A DNA stretch of 64,000 bases from a bacterium (GTDB taxonomy: Bacteria > 4484-113 > JAFGCY01). The notes below the pieces were generated by a model. The model saw nothing but the letters and a program-made list of their open reading frames with translations. It did not search any database and was not told the origin of the DNA. Within the stretch, counting starts at the first letter, position 1, and every line of letters starts with the position of its first letter. Position numbers and translations under genes: made by a program. The stretch covers positions 1 to 64,000 of the forward strand of contig JAGRNT010000016.1 in NCBI GenBank assembly GCA_020440605.1, given 5' to 3'. Positions 26,200 through 35,745 of the stretch are shown here, piece by piece.

Positions 26200-27957
26200 T
26201 CACTGATAGGCAACATTGACGCTCACACCCGCGAAGAAATCCGGATCCAGCAGTGCGGGATTCATGCTGTTGAAATGGACCAGCAGTCCGGCGGGCAATG
26301 TCATTCTGGAATTGGCGTTGTTGCCGGGAAACTTCAGGAAGGCCCTGCCGTCAGAACGCTGCTCCACGGCGGATATCCAGCTTGTGGTCTGCATCCGGCC
26401 ATCATGCAGTACCCGGCCCTGCATGTCGAGGATCTGGTGCCGGTACAGTACCAGTCCGTTCTGCCTGCCCAGGATGTCCTGCACGGACAAGCTGCCGAAG
26501 GCAGGAGCAGCTCCGCTGAGTGAGCTGAAGCAGTGGATCAGTGCCGTCCCATCCAGCAGCTGCAGGCTGCAGTAATCGCAGTCCGGCAGCACTAGCTCCT
26601 GGATCCGGCCCGCGCTTTCCAGCTTTGCGCTGCCGCCCCAGGTCCGCCACAGGAGCAGCCCGTCGGCATGGCAGGCAGTGCCAGCCACTGCCGCCATGTC
26701 CAGCCAGCTGACGACACCGTCCCAGCCCAGCGCGCAGAGCTGTCCGTAGCTGTCGGCAATGTAGAGGGTCTCCGTCTGCGGATCACTGCCGACGAGACTG
26801 AAATGGTCTGAAATGCCATCGAGCCTGCCTGACCAGCGCAGGTTGAACTGCTCATCCACGATGGCAATTCCGCCGGCATGGCTCAGAAGCTTCACCTGCT
26901 CCGTGCTGTCACCTTCCAGGGAATCCAGCCATTGCTCGCCGTAATGATTGTCAGACTGAATGCCTTCACCGCTGCAGGCATCCGTGAAGCCTGCACTGCA
27001 GCCGCTCAGGTTCCAGAGTTCCTTTCCCGCCGCGTCATTCACACGCATTTCATCACGGAAGCTGCTGTCGCGCCAGCTACTCAAGCTGACAACGAAGCGC
27101 TCGCCGACCCGCTGCACGCCGAGCTGCTGCGGATCTCGGAACTCATCCCGGAAGTGCTGCAGCTCCCGCAGTGCACTGTCCAGCACCCAGTAGCCGCCGC
27201 TGCCATCCGTTGCCAGCATCAGCTCGCCGCAGCGGCCGTAGCCTGCGATCCCAGCGGGCGGCTCCCAGCTCCGCAGTGGATTGAGCCGGGCGTCAAGCAG
27301 CAGCAGATGTCCGTCTGAGATGCAGCAGAGCTGCTGTGGCCCTAGCAGCTTGATGCTGTCGGGCTCACACTGGAGCATGCGCCGCGGGGCATCCGGCATC
27401 AGCCCGTCGACCAGCATGAGCTGGCCGGCAGCGGAGCTCACCAGGCAGCTGCCGTCGAGGTTCGTGAGCAGCATCGGGCTGGGGCGGCCGCGCAGCGCCG
27501 GCCGGGATGTCCACAGGAAACGGTTGTCAATCCACTCCTCCCAGAGCGGCTCACCCCGTTCGCCACGTTCGCAGATCACCGTGCGCTGTGCTGCCATGTC
27601 ATGATGCAGGGTCTGGCAGTGCGTACCGCCCTGCAGGCCCTGAATGAACACGGAACCTGCAGGTACGGGGATGCTCCAGAGCGCTTCGCCGTCCTCGCCG
27701 TGCTCAGAGAGGGTTTCCGTGCTGAAGTCGATCCGCAGGTTTCCCATAATGTCAGCGGAGGGTTGCCCCATCCCACCGCAGGTGAAGGATAATCCATCTT
27801 CAGGGGCTTCCACCGTATAGCTGACCCACAGCTGACCGGAGGCAGCGCGGGAATTGCCGGCAAGCAGGGCGCAGCCCAGCAGCCAGACCGTTGCGCAGAG
27901 CAGCAGGCCGCGCCGGAAGTTGCGGCCGGGGAACCACGCCTGCCTGCCCATGCCCAT
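26200..27957 (-). CDS. Exported beta-propeller-like protein
   Basis: Envelope protein of 585 residues with a signal sequence (GLLLCATVWLLGCALLAGNS; a cysteine in LLGCALLAG could be a lipobox). The rest is a repetitive beta-rich chain with motifs such as GGYWVLDSALRELQHF, GGIAIVDEQFNLRWSG and GLVLYRHQILDMQGRV, resembling PQQ-type or YVTN beta-propellers. It belongs to the same general class as the protein at 28680-30380. No active-site residues are recognised. The ATG is 5 nt from a TATCAT box; a second in-frame ATG at 27951 is 11 nt away. Confidence 0.6.
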   Translation of the reverse strand: MGMGRQAWFPGRNFRRGLLLCATVWLLGCALLAGNSRAASGQLWVSYTVEAPEDGLSFTCGGMGQPSADIMGNLRIDFSTETLSEHGEDGEALWSIPVPAGSVFIQGLQGGTHCQTLHHDMAAQRTVICERGERGEPLWEEWIDNRFLWTSRPALRGRPSPMLLTNLDGSCLVSSAAGQLMLVDGLMPDAPRRMLQCEPDSIKLLGPQQLCCISDGHLLLLDARLNPLRSWEPPAGIAGYGRCGELMLATDGSGGYWVLDSALRELQHFRDEFRDPQQLGVQRVGERFVVSLSSWRDSSFRDEMRVNDAAGKELWNLSGCSAGFTDACSGEGIQSDNHYGEQWLDSLEGDSTEQVKLLSHAGGIAIVDEQFNLRWSGRLDGISDHFSLVGSDPQTETLYIADSYGQLCALGWDGVVSWLDMAAVAGTACHADGLLLWRTWGGSAKLESAGRIQELVLPDCDYCSLQLLDGTALIHCFSSLSGAAPAFGSLSVQDILGRQNGLVLYRHQILDMQGRVLHDGRMQTTSWISAVEQRSDGRAFLKFPGNNANSRMTLPAGLLVHFNSMNPALLDPDFFAGVSVNVAYQ

Positions 27958-28679
<722 letters not shown>

Positions 28680-30380
28680 CTATTGCCCTCCCCGCGGCCG
28701 GCGGAAGATGAATTCCCAGGCGTTGTAGGCCGTGCTGTAGCCCGTGCGGAAGTTCCACTCAGGTGTTGCCACAATGGCGAGGTCGCCGTCCGGCTGGCGC
28801 CGCAGGCGGTCGATCTGCATCCCCTGGGGCAGGCGGGCCCGCCACTGGCGCTGTCCCATGGTGTCGTAGCAGTCCACGTAGCTGCGCCCCGAGATGTGCA
28901 GGGCCGCGCGCAGTTCGTCGAGGATCCAGTTGGCACCGGGCAGCTCCTCACTCGTGCAGCGCACGTAGACGAACTCGCCGTCACTGGTCTGGCTGTACTC
29001 GTCCAGCGGCCCGAGCTGCAGGCGCAGGCGCTCGGTGCCGTCGTCAGCGATGCCCAGCAGCAGGTTGTCAAGCGTGCGCAGCAGGGTCAGGCCGCCGCTT
29101 GCGCTGACATTGCGCGCGAAGCTGCCGCTGCCGCGCAGTTCATGGCGCCACAGTTCCCGCCCCTCCCAGTCGTAGGCGGCAATCGCCCGGCCGCTCTCAT
29201 GCAGCACCAGCCGCTGCTCATCGCTGCTGACGATCTCCGTCGCACTGCGGCATTCCACATGCCAGAGCTCGCGCCATTCGCTGTCAACGCAGCGCACCAC
29301 ATCCGTGCCGGACTTGAACAGGCGCTGGCCCCCGGGCCCGGCCACGAACAGTTCCTGCGCCGTGACATCCCCGGGGTAGCCGAAGTAGGGGTAGCCCTGG
29401 CCCTGCCAGAGCCGCATTCCCTGCGGGGAGAGCAGCACCCAGTCGCTGCTGTTGAAGAACAGCCCGGTGAAGCCGTCGAGGTCCTGGCCGTGGTAGTCGC
29501 TCACGCGCTGGCCGTAGCCGTCGAAGGCCGTTGCCACCGATTCCGGCAGGCGCTCCTGCCAGAGCAGGCTGCCGTCGGCGGCCAGGCAGTGCAGCCGCCC
29601 GAGCCGGTCGCGGGCCACGATGCGCGGTCCCGCCCCCGCCGCATACTCCAGGATGCTGTCCTCCGGGCGGTAGTCCCAGGCCAGGCTGAAGTCCGGGTTC
29701 CAGCAGCGCAGCAGACCGTTGTCAAGTTTGTAGCGGCGTCCGTCGGGAAGCTGCTCCGCCGTGCGCAGCTCGGCCCCGCTCATGAAGCGGCTGATGCGCT
29801 GGCCGTCCGCGCTGATCCGCGCGCAGTTCCCGCCGCTGCCGCAGATCGCCAGCGTGCCGGCGCTGTCCACCGTTGCCAGACTGTCCGCGGGGGCCTGCAG
29901 CGGCAGCTGCCAGAGCAGCTCTCCCGCCGGGCTGAGCGCCGTGACCGTGCATTCCCCGCTCAGTTCGTCGACACTCAAGGCCCGGATCGCCTGCGAGCCG
30001 CCCCAGGGCAGGGCCAGGCGTGAACGGCCGGGCAATGGATATTCCCAGGCCACTGAACCGTCCTCGGCCAGCTGTACCAGGCCCCGGCCCATGATCCTGA
30101 GCAGGCCCGGATCCGCGGCGGGCAGGGCCGCCTCGCCGAAGGGGCTGTAGAAGCTGGAGTAGGCCGGGCTGTAGCCGGCCTCAGGCATTGCCAGGCGCAT
30201 CTCGGCGGGCAGCAGCACGGGCACGCCGCTGAGCAGGTGGCGGTTCATGTACCACAGCGGCAGGCCGACCGCCGCCCAGCCAAGTACGAGCAGCAGCAGG
30301 CAGAGTCCGGCCGCGCGCAGGAAGCGCCGTCTGGCCGTCAGTTCACCTGCGGGTTCAGCTCTGCCGCCTGCTTTCACCAT
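28680..30380 (-). CDS. Membrane-anchored PQQ-like beta-propeller protein
   Basis: Protein of 566 residues with one N-terminal membrane segment (AAGLCLLLLVLGWAAVGLPL, about residues 28-47) and an outward domain of propeller repeats. Typical strands are LVQLAEDGSVAWEYPLPG, LTALSPAGELLWQLPL and AAYDWEGRELWRHEL, each with the AxxGxxxW pattern of PQQ-like eight-bladed propellers. Such proteins scaffold complexes or bind ligands; no enzyme signature is seen. A TATACT box lies 3 nt before the ATG and exactly 6 nt before the next codon, GTG (30377), so the GTG may be the true leaderless start. Confidence 0.65.
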   Translation of the reverse strand: MVKAGGRAEPAGELTARRRFLRAAGLCLLLLVLGWAAVGLPLWYMNRHLLSGVPVLLPAEMRLAMPEAGYSPAYSSFYSPFGEAALPAADPGLLRIMGRGLVQLAEDGSVAWEYPLPGRSRLALPWGGSQAIRALSVDELSGECTVTALSPAGELLWQLPLQAPADSLATVDSAGTLAICGSGGNCARISADGQRISRFMSGAELRTAEQLPDGRRYKLDNGLLRCWNPDFSLAWDYRPEDSILEYAAGAGPRIVARDRLGRLHCLAADGSLLWQERLPESVATAFDGYGQRVSDYHGQDLDGFTGLFFNSSDWVLLSPQGMRLWQGQGYPYFGYPGDVTAQELFVAGPGGQRLFKSGTDVVRCVDSEWRELWHVECRSATEIVSSDEQRLVLHESGRAIAAYDWEGRELWRHELRGSGSFARNVSASGGLTLLRTLDNLLLGIADDGTERLRLQLGPLDEYSQTSDGEFVYVRCTSEELPGANWILDELRAALHISGRSYVDCYDTMGQRQWRARLPQGMQIDRLRRQPDGDLAIVATPEWNFRTGYSTAYNAWEFIFRRPRGGQ

Positions 30381-30383
30381 GCG

Positions 30384-30389
30384 AGTATA
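30384..30389 (-). promoter_or_regulatory. -10 box of the membrane-anchored propeller gene
   Basis: Reverse-strand TATACT. Spacing to the GTG codon at 30377 is 6 nt, matching the spacing seen at xseA, holB, the grpB-like gene and the MBL gene. Confidence 0.45.
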
Positions 30390-30425
30390 ACTGAGCCGCG
30401 GGCCTCAGGACAGCTGCGGGCCTGA

Positions 30426-33400
30426 TCAGACGCGGCTCAGGCTGTAGCGGAACTCCATCCCGTCGATCTCGGTCTCGAGGGCCGCACTGCCGGGGTCGCC
30501 GCGGTCCAGGCTGTCCGCCAGGGTCTCGCGCATCACGTACTCGCTGTGCGCACTGAGTGCTGCGGCCACTTCATCACTGCTCGCGAAGACCACGCGGATC
30601 CGGTCCTGGTAGTCGAGGTCGAGTGACTTCCTCTGCCCCTGCAGCCGGTTGACAACCTCGCGCGCCAGGCCCTCCATGCGCAGCTCGGTGCTGATCTGCG
30701 TGTCGAGCACCAGCAGCAGGTTGCCATCGCGCTCGCAGACCGTGTCCGGCTTCTGCTCGAGGTGCACCTCGAAGCAGCTTTCGTCGATCACGAGCTGCTG
30801 CCCGTCCAGTGCGAACTCCACCCAGTTGAGCATGCTGCCGCTGCGGTCCAGCGCCTCCCGTGGGAAGTCGCGGTGCTCCTCGAGCTGGCGCGTGATCTCC
30901 GGGGCGTTGGCGGTGATCCAGTCAGCGACATGCCGCGCGTCCTTGCCGAACAGCGGCCCGAGCTGGCGGAAGGCCGGCTTGTAGCTGTAGGAAACGTACT
31001 CCGTCTCGTCCTCGGCCCATTCCAGCTGCTTGATGTTCAGTTCCTCGTGCATGATCCCGAGGTAGCGCTCGATCGCCGGCTTGAGGCTCTCGTCATGCGT
31101 GATCAGCGTGGCCCGGCTCAGCGGCTGGCGCACGCGCACCCCGCTGGCCTTGCGCGCCGCATGCCCGAGGCTGACCGCGCGGCGCACCTGGTCCATGCTG
31201 TACTCCAGCTCGTCGTCAGCCAGTTCCATGTCGGCGACGGGATAGCTCTCGAGGTGCACGCTCTCGCTGGCCCCGCCCCCGAAGGGCACGACCAGCTTCC
31301 GGTACAGCTCCTCCGCGAGGAAGGGCGTGAAGGGCGCGATCGCGCGGCTGAGCGTTGCCAGCAGGTTGTAGAGCGTCTGGTAGGCCGCCCACTTCTCCGT
31401 GTCCTTCTCCGACTGCCAGAAGCGGCGGCGGCTGCGGCGCACGTACCAGTTGGTGGTGGCCTCCACCAGTTCCTCGAACTGCGCGGCGGCCTGGGTCAGC
31501 TCCAGGTTGTCAAGATGCCGCGTGACGTTGTCAATGCAGCGGTTGAGCTTGATCGTGATCCAGCGGTCGAGATCCGAGAGTTCCTCCCAGGGCACGCTGT
31601 GCTCCGTCGGGTCGTACTCGTCGATGTTGGCGTAGATCGTGAAGAAGCTGTAGACGTTCCAGAGCGGGATGATGAAGCGCTGCAGGCTCTCCACCACGCC
31701 GGCGTCGCTGAAGCGCGCCCCGCTGAACAGGTTGCCGCTGGAGTAGAAGTACCAGCGGAAGGCATCGGCGCCGTGGCTGTTGATCACCTTCCAGGGATCG
31801 ACCACGTTGCCGAGCCGCTTGCTCATCTTCTGGCCCTTCTCGTCGAGGATGTGCCCGAGCACCAGGCATGACTTGTAGCTCGGTTCGCCCTTGATGATCG
31901 TGGAGATCGCATGCAGGGTGTAGAACCAGCCGCGTGTCTGGTCGACGGCCTCGGAGATGAAGTCCGCCGGGAACTGGCGGTGCTGGCCGTCGCCATCGAT
32001 CAGCTCGCGGTTCTCAAAGGGGTAGTGGATCTGCGCGAAGGGCATGCTGCCCGCGTCGAACCAGGGGTCGAGGATGTAGCGCTCGCGCTCCATCGTGCCC
32101 GCCTGGCAGGCGCTGCATTCCCACTTGAAGTCGTCGATGTACGGCCGGTGCGGGTTGAACTGCGCCTGGTCGTAGACATCAGTCACGTTGGCAAACTTCT
32201 CCGGGCAGCGCTCCTGCAGCTCAGCATAGCTGCCGAGGCATTCCTGCTGGCCGCAGGCGCTGCAGGTCCAGACCGGCAGCGGCGTGCCCCAGAAGCGGTC
32301 GCGCGACAGCGACCAGTCCTTGACGTCCTCCAGCCAGTTGCCGAAGCGTCCATCGCGGATGTGCTCCGGCTGCCACTTGATCTTCTGGTTGTTGTCAATC
32401 AGCTCCTGCTGCAGCTCCGGCATGCGGATGAACCAGCTGTCCAGCGGGTAGCTCATCAGCGGCGCATCGGTGCGGTAGCAGTGCGGGTAGTTGTGCTCGT
32501 ACTTCTGGCTCTTGAACAGCAGGCCGCGGCGCTTGAGATCCGTGATCACGTCCGGGTCCACGTCCTTGAACCACTTGCCGGCGAAGGCCCCGGCTTCCGC
32601 GCGGACCTTGCCCTCGGAGTTGACGGCGATCAGGAGCGGCAGGTTGTGGGCCTGGCCCAGGCGGTAGTCATCCTCACCAAAGGCCGGGGCGATGTGCACG
32701 ATCCCGGTGCCGGAGTCGAGGGTGACGTAGTTGTCAGCGATCACGCGGCGGTTGCCACGCAGGTAGCCGCTGCGCTCGGCGGCCAGTTCGCGGTAGTGGC
32801 TGCTGCGCATCTCGCGCAGTGCCGCCTGGCGGGCCTCCTCGCTGAGGGAGGAGAGCCCGCTAGCATCCATCACGGGGTCGGCACCGAAGCCGGCCGGGGC
32901 CTCGTCCTCAAGCCCGAGCTGGTAGAGCGGCTCATAGGGCAGGTTCTGCAGCTCGTGGCCCTTGACGCGCGCCACCACGGGCTCGCTCTCCAGGCCGTTC
33001 TTCTCGAGCAGGCCTTCGGCCAGCACGAGGTGCTCCTGGCGCTCCTGGGCCTTGTTGTACATGCTGACAACCACGTAGTCGTGGTCGGGGTTGACGCAGA
33101 GCGCGACGTTTGACAGAAGCGTCCAGGGCGTGGTGGTCCAGAGCAGGAAGTAGGTGTGCTCACCGGCGGTGAACTCACCGATGCGCGTCCCGGCCGGGAC
33201 ATGCGCGCGCACCGTGGCCGAGGGGTCCTTGACCATCTGGTAGTTCTGCGCCACCTCATGGCTGGAGAGCCCGGTGCCGACCAGCGTGGAGTACCACTGG
33301 ATCTTGTAGCCCTTGTAGAGCAGGTCGCGTTCGTGGATCTGCTTCAGCAGGTACCAGACGCTCTCGACGTATTTGTTGGTGAAGGTGAAGTAGGCGTTGT

Positions 33401-33872
33401 CATAATCCAGCCAGAAGCCGATGCGGTTGGAGAGCTTCACCCATTCCGCCTCGTAGCGGCGCACGCTCTCGAAGCAGCGGCGGTTGAACTTCTCCATGCC
33501 GTAGGCGAGGATCGCCTGCGGGCCGCTCTCGTTCATCTCACCGGCGGCGATCAGCTCCTTCTCGACGGAGAGTTCCACCGGCAGGCCGTGCGTATCCCAG
33601 CCCGCCTGGCGGCGCACGTAATAGCCCTGCATGGTGCGGAAGCGCGGCAGGCAGTCCTTGATCACGCGCGTCAGCACGTGCCCGGGGTGGGGCAGGGAGT
33701 TGGCCGTGGGCGGGCCCTCGTAGAACACGAAGCTGCCCTGCGGGGCATCCTTGTCGAGGCTCTTCTGGAAGATCGCGGCACTTTCCCAGAAGGCCTGGAT
33801 GCCTTCCTCCATCGCCGGGAAGTTGTAGCTCGTGTCAACCTTCTCGAATCTGCTCTGTCGCTTGCTGGACAT
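30426..33872 (-). CDS. ileS: Isoleucyl-tRNA synthetase, type 2 (eukaryote-like)
   Basis: Class I synthetase that charges tRNA-Ile; 1148 residues. The HIGH-type motif is PHPGHVLTRVIKD (near residue 57), within FYEGPPTANSLPHPGH. WDTHGLPVE and the KMSKS-type motif GQKMSKRLGNVVDPW (near 680) follow, then the anticodon-binding region. The PHPGH/KMSKR pattern and the length are those of the IleS2 group, known for low sensitivity to mupirocin. I chose the ATG at 33872, which has GGAG 10 nt upstream; a GTG at 33893 is in frame but overlaps the attenuator side. The gene lies directly behind a leader-peptide attenuator and intrinsic terminator. Confidence 0.93.
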   Translation of the reverse strand: MSSKRQSRFEKVDTSYNFPAMEEGIQAFWESAAIFQKSLDKDAPQGSFVFYEGPPTANSLPHPGHVLTRVIKDCLPRFRTMQGYYVRRQAGWDTHGLPVELSVEKELIAAGEMNESGPQAILAYGMEKFNRRCFESVRRYEAEWVKLSNRIGFWLDYDNAYFTFTNKYVESVWYLLKQIHERDLLYKGYKIQWYSTLVGTGLSSHEVAQNYQMVKDPSATVRAHVPAGTRIGEFTAGEHTYFLLWTTTPWTLLSNVALCVNPDHDYVVVSMYNKAQERQEHLVLAEGLLEKNGLESEPVVARVKGHELQNLPYEPLYQLGLEDEAPAGFGADPVMDASGLSSLSEEARQAALREMRSSHYRELAAERSGYLRGNRRVIADNYVTLDSGTGIVHIAPAFGEDDYRLGQAHNLPLLIAVNSEGKVRAEAGAFAGKWFKDVDPDVITDLKRRGLLFKSQKYEHNYPHCYRTDAPLMSYPLDSWFIRMPELQQELIDNNQKIKWQPEHIRDGRFGNWLEDVKDWSLSRDRFWGTPLPVWTCSACGQQECLGSYAELQERCPEKFANVTDVYDQAQFNPHRPYIDDFKWECSACQAGTMERERYILDPWFDAGSMPFAQIHYPFENRELIDGDGQHRQFPADFISEAVDQTRGWFYTLHAISTIIKGEPSYKSCLVLGHILDEKGQKMSKRLGNVVDPWKVINSHGADAFRWYFYSSGNLFSGARFSDAGVVESLQRFIIPLWNVYSFFTIYANIDEYDPTEHSVPWEELSDLDRWITIKLNRCIDNVTRHLDNLELTQAAAQFEELVEATTNWYVRRSRRRFWQSEKDTEKWAAYQTLYNLLATLSRAIAPFTPFLAEELYRKLVVPFGGGASESVHLESYPVADMELADDELEYSMDQVRRAVSLGHAARKASGVRVRQPLSRATLITHDESLKPAIERYLGIMHEELNIKQLEWAEDETEYVSYSYKPAFRQLGPLFGKDARHVADWITANAPEITRQLEEHRDFPREALDRSGSMLNWVEFALDGQQLVIDESCFEVHLEQKPDTVCERDGNLLLVLDTQISTELRMEGLAREVVNRLQGQRKSLDLDYQDRIRVVFASSDEVAAALSAHSEYVMRETLADSLDRGDPGSAALETEIDGMEFRYSLSRV

Positions 33873-33908
33873 CTTCTTATGTCTCCGCGTCACGCATCCC
33901 GCGTGACC

Positions 33909-33941
33909 AAATGAAAAGGCCCCCCGGATATCCGAGGGGCC
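33909..33941 (-). terminator. Attenuator terminator in the ileS leader
   Basis: On the reverse strand, GGCCCCTCGG, an ATAT loop and CCGGGGGGCC form a 10-bp stem with one G-T pair (33918-33941), followed by TTTTCATTT (33909-33917). It sits between the leader peptide and the ileS start, so readthrough would set ileS expression. Confidence 0.85.
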
Positions 33942-33990
33942 TGATGTTTCTGGTGTTGCGCTGCACAGTACATCAGCCCCCGACGGGGCG
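33936..33990 (-). promoter_or_regulatory. Antiterminator and protector hairpins of the ileS attenuator
   Basis: Segment 1 GCCCC (33985-33989) pairs with segment 2 GGGGC (within 33976-33981). Segment 2 extended, GGGGCTGATGT (33970-33980), can instead pair with segment 3 ACATCAGGCCCC (33936-33947) over 11 bp with one bulged G. Segment 3 includes the 5' arm of the terminator, so the two folds exclude each other. This is the classical 1:2/3:4 versus 2:3 arrangement. Confidence 0.8.
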
Positions 33991-34026
33991 GATAATCGCG
34001 ACCTGCTTGATGGTCATCATGTGCAT
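33973..34026 (-). CDS. Leader peptide controlling ileS, 17 codons
   Basis: Short frame ATG to TGA encoding MHMMTIKQVAIIRPVGG. Three of its codons are Ile, two of them adjacent (ATT ATC, 33996-33991) immediately before segment 1 of the attenuator. A ribosome stalled there for lack of charged tRNA-Ile would cover segment 1 and free segment 2 to form the antiterminator. A ribosome that reaches the TGA, which lies inside segment 2, would block it and let the terminator form. The ribosome site is weak (GAGTGAG about 6 nt upstream). Translation is inferred from the fit of codons and pairing. Confidence 0.75.
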   Translation of the reverse strand: MHMMTIKQVAIIRPVGG

Positions 34027-34057
34027 CGTCAAACTCACTCGTCCCCGGAAATGAACC

Positions 34058-34139
34058 TGCCGGGAACCGGACTCGAACCGGTACGGGTTACCCCGGGAGA
34101 TTTTAAGTCTCCTGCGTCTGCCAATTCCGCCATCCCGGC
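34058..34139 (-). tRNA. tRNA-Leu (UAA)
   Basis: Reverse strand, 82 nt without an encoded CCA. Acceptor stem GCCGGGA pairs with TCCCGGC, with discriminator A. The D arm contains AATTGGCAGACGC. The anticodon loop ACTTAAAAT carries anticodon TAA. The long variable arm CCCGGGGTAACCC and T arm GGTTCGAGTCC are present. It lies between the S1-domain gene and the ileS leader on the same strand, so the three may share a transcript. Confidence 0.92.
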
Positions 34140-34184
34140 GGCTGGGCTCATCGCCCTGGCTGCATCTCCGGAACGTCTGCCTGC

Positions 34185-34661
34185 CTAACGGCCGCGGCGC
34201 TTCTTCGCCTTCTTCTTGTCTCCGCCGTTGCGCTTGCGCTCGATGTTGCGCTTGTTGTCCAGCAGGTTCTCCTCGCTGGAACGCTTGAAGCGCTTGAACA
34301 TCATGTCAAACTCCATGCCGCGCGTGTTGTCGTCATAGAAGTTGAACTGCGGCGGCTCACCGAGGTATTCCACGGCGGGAAGGTGATTATGCTCACGCTC
34401 CTGCTTGGGCGGGCGGGTGTACTCCTGGTTTTCGGCCTGCTTGAGGGAAAGCTCAATCCTGCCGTCTTCCTTTACGGATAACACCTTGATCTTGACCTTC
34501 TGGTTCGGCTTGACCAGATTGTGGATGTCCTTGACGTAGTCATCGCTGATCTCACTGATGTGGATCAGGCCCTTGCGTCCGTCATCCAGCCAGACAAAGG
34601 CTCCGAAGTCCCGCACCTCTGCGATCCGACCCTGAATCACGTCATTGGCTGCGATACTCAT
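34185..34661 (-). CDS. S1-domain RNA-binding protein
   Basis: Cytoplasmic protein of 158 residues. Residues about 5-75 form one S1 domain (VIQGRIAEVRDFGAFVWLDD, GLIHISEISDDYVKDI, VLSVKEDGRIELSLKQ). The tail is basic and ends KKAKKRRGR. Similar single-S1 proteins (YugI/CvfD type) bind ribosomes or modulate translation. The ATG at 34661 has a perfect AGGAGGTGA ribosome site 6 nt upstream, which decides the start over an earlier in-frame codon. It is followed on the same strand by tRNA-Leu and ileS, so the neighbourhood is all translation-related. Confidence 0.85.
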   Translation of the reverse strand: MSIAANDVIQGRIAEVRDFGAFVWLDDGRKGLIHISEISDDYVKDIHNLVKPNQKVKIKVLSVKEDGRIELSLKQAENQEYTRPPKQEREHNHLPAVEYLGEPPQFNFYDDNTRGMEFDMMFKRFKRSSEENLLDNKRNIERKRNGGDKKKAKKRRGR

Positions 34662-34953
34662 GCTAATCACCTCCTCTGCGCGCTGATTGCCTTTGCTCAC
34701 ACGAATGGGAGTGCCCCGGTGCGGCGCAGTGCTGCGCGAGCGAAGATTCTACCATAAATGGCGGGATGAGGGATGAGATGGAGGGATCAGGGACCGGGGA
34801 CCGGGGATCAGGTGGGATGGGGACGTAGGGATGGGTGATGGGCAGAAAGGAACAGGGATCAGGTGGGAGAGGAAGAGGAGGGTCGATCGCCGGATCGACC
34901 AGCGGAGGTCCAGCCACTACGCTGGACAGGAGGCCTGTTGTCATTAGAACTTG
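34662..34953. repeat. GGGACCG-type repeats
   Basis: After the S1 gene promoter area, degenerate 7-mers of the GGGACCG/GGGATCA type run from about 34785 to 34875, with a GGTCGATCGCCGGATCGACC palindrome at about 34880-34900. No gene. Confidence 0.55.
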
Positions 34954-35745
34954 TTACTTAAGATCTTCTTCTTCCCGCCTTCTACGGTTTTCCGACTGAC
35001 TTACGGTGTACTTCATAAAATTTATGCGCTCGTTCATCCATTCCCATATATCGGCCCATTCATCTTCAATCACGACATCGGCTGTAGCTGAATAATACTC
35101 AGCTAACACTATCTTCGTATAATCCGGATGTGACCAGCAAAGAAATCTTCCTCCGATGTCAAGAAAAGGTACTAGTCTCAATTCTGGAAATTTCTCGTAA
35201 AAGCTCAACCCTGATTGACAGATCTCTAATCTGCTAAGTGGCATGTCTCCAGCATAGAGGTTGAACTTCATCTTTTGAAAGTAGTTATACCAATATGGTA
35301 ATTGAAACTGGTTTACTATCAATCCACGCAAAATCAGCTTAAAATCACAATTTTCCAAGATTTCAATTTCATGAAGATCTGTGTTTTCAACGTCAATCCT
35401 TAGAGCCTCAAGAACACTATGCAGCCATTCCCAGACATTTATCCAGTTTTTTTCAAGAGCATTTTCTGCTGTGCATGACCACGAGTTAACCAGCACTATG
35501 CTGCTTTCATCCGGATGTTGCCAACATGCGTACAATCCGATGTTGTTTGCGGCAAAGGGGATCAGTTTCAGCTCAGGAAACTTTGCAAGAAACTTTGATG
35601 CACAATATTGGATCTGATCCAGCTCCAAAAGACTCCATTTGCCGAAGACGGTATTATCGGAATATCTAAGATACTGCAACCAAAACGGTAGATTGTCGTT
35701 ATCCCGATATCTATCTAAGACATTTTGCATATCTACATCTTCCAT
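34954..35745 (-). CDS. AT-rich orphan protein with an internal duplication
   Basis: I do not recognise this 263-residue protein. It is two copies of a domain of about 110 residues. The first has LPFWLQYLRYS, FLAKFPELKLIPFA, ACWQHPDESSIVLVNSWS and NVWEWLHSVLEA; the second has LPYWYNYFQKM, FYEKFPELRLVPFL, LCWSHPDYTKIVLAEYYS and DIWEWMNERINF. The pattern recalls SUKH/SMI1-type immunity domains, but I cannot confirm that. No signal or membrane segment. The base composition is clearly AT-richer than the neighbours, which suggests recent transfer. The ATG at 35745 has a GAGGAAA site; a TTG at 35763 is the alternative. Confidence 0.65.
   Translation of the reverse strand: MEDVDMQNVLDRYRDNDNLPFWLQYLRYSDNTVFGKWSLLELDQIQYCASKFLAKFPELKLIPFAANNIGLYACWQHPDESSIVLVNSWSCTAENALEKNWINVWEWLHSVLEALRIDVENTDLHEIEILENCDFKLILRGLIVNQFQLPYWYNYFQKMKFNLYAGDMPLSRLEICQSGLSFYEKFPELRLVPFLDIGGRFLCWSHPDYTKIVLAEYYSATADVVIEDEWADIWEWMNERINFMKYTVSQSENRRRREEEDLK

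Noticed and set aside
33873-34057. T-box riboswitch upstream of ileS
   Set aside because: The conserved T-box sequence (AGGGTGGNACCGCG) and a specifier loop are absent, while a leader peptide with tandem Ile codons fits the pairing.
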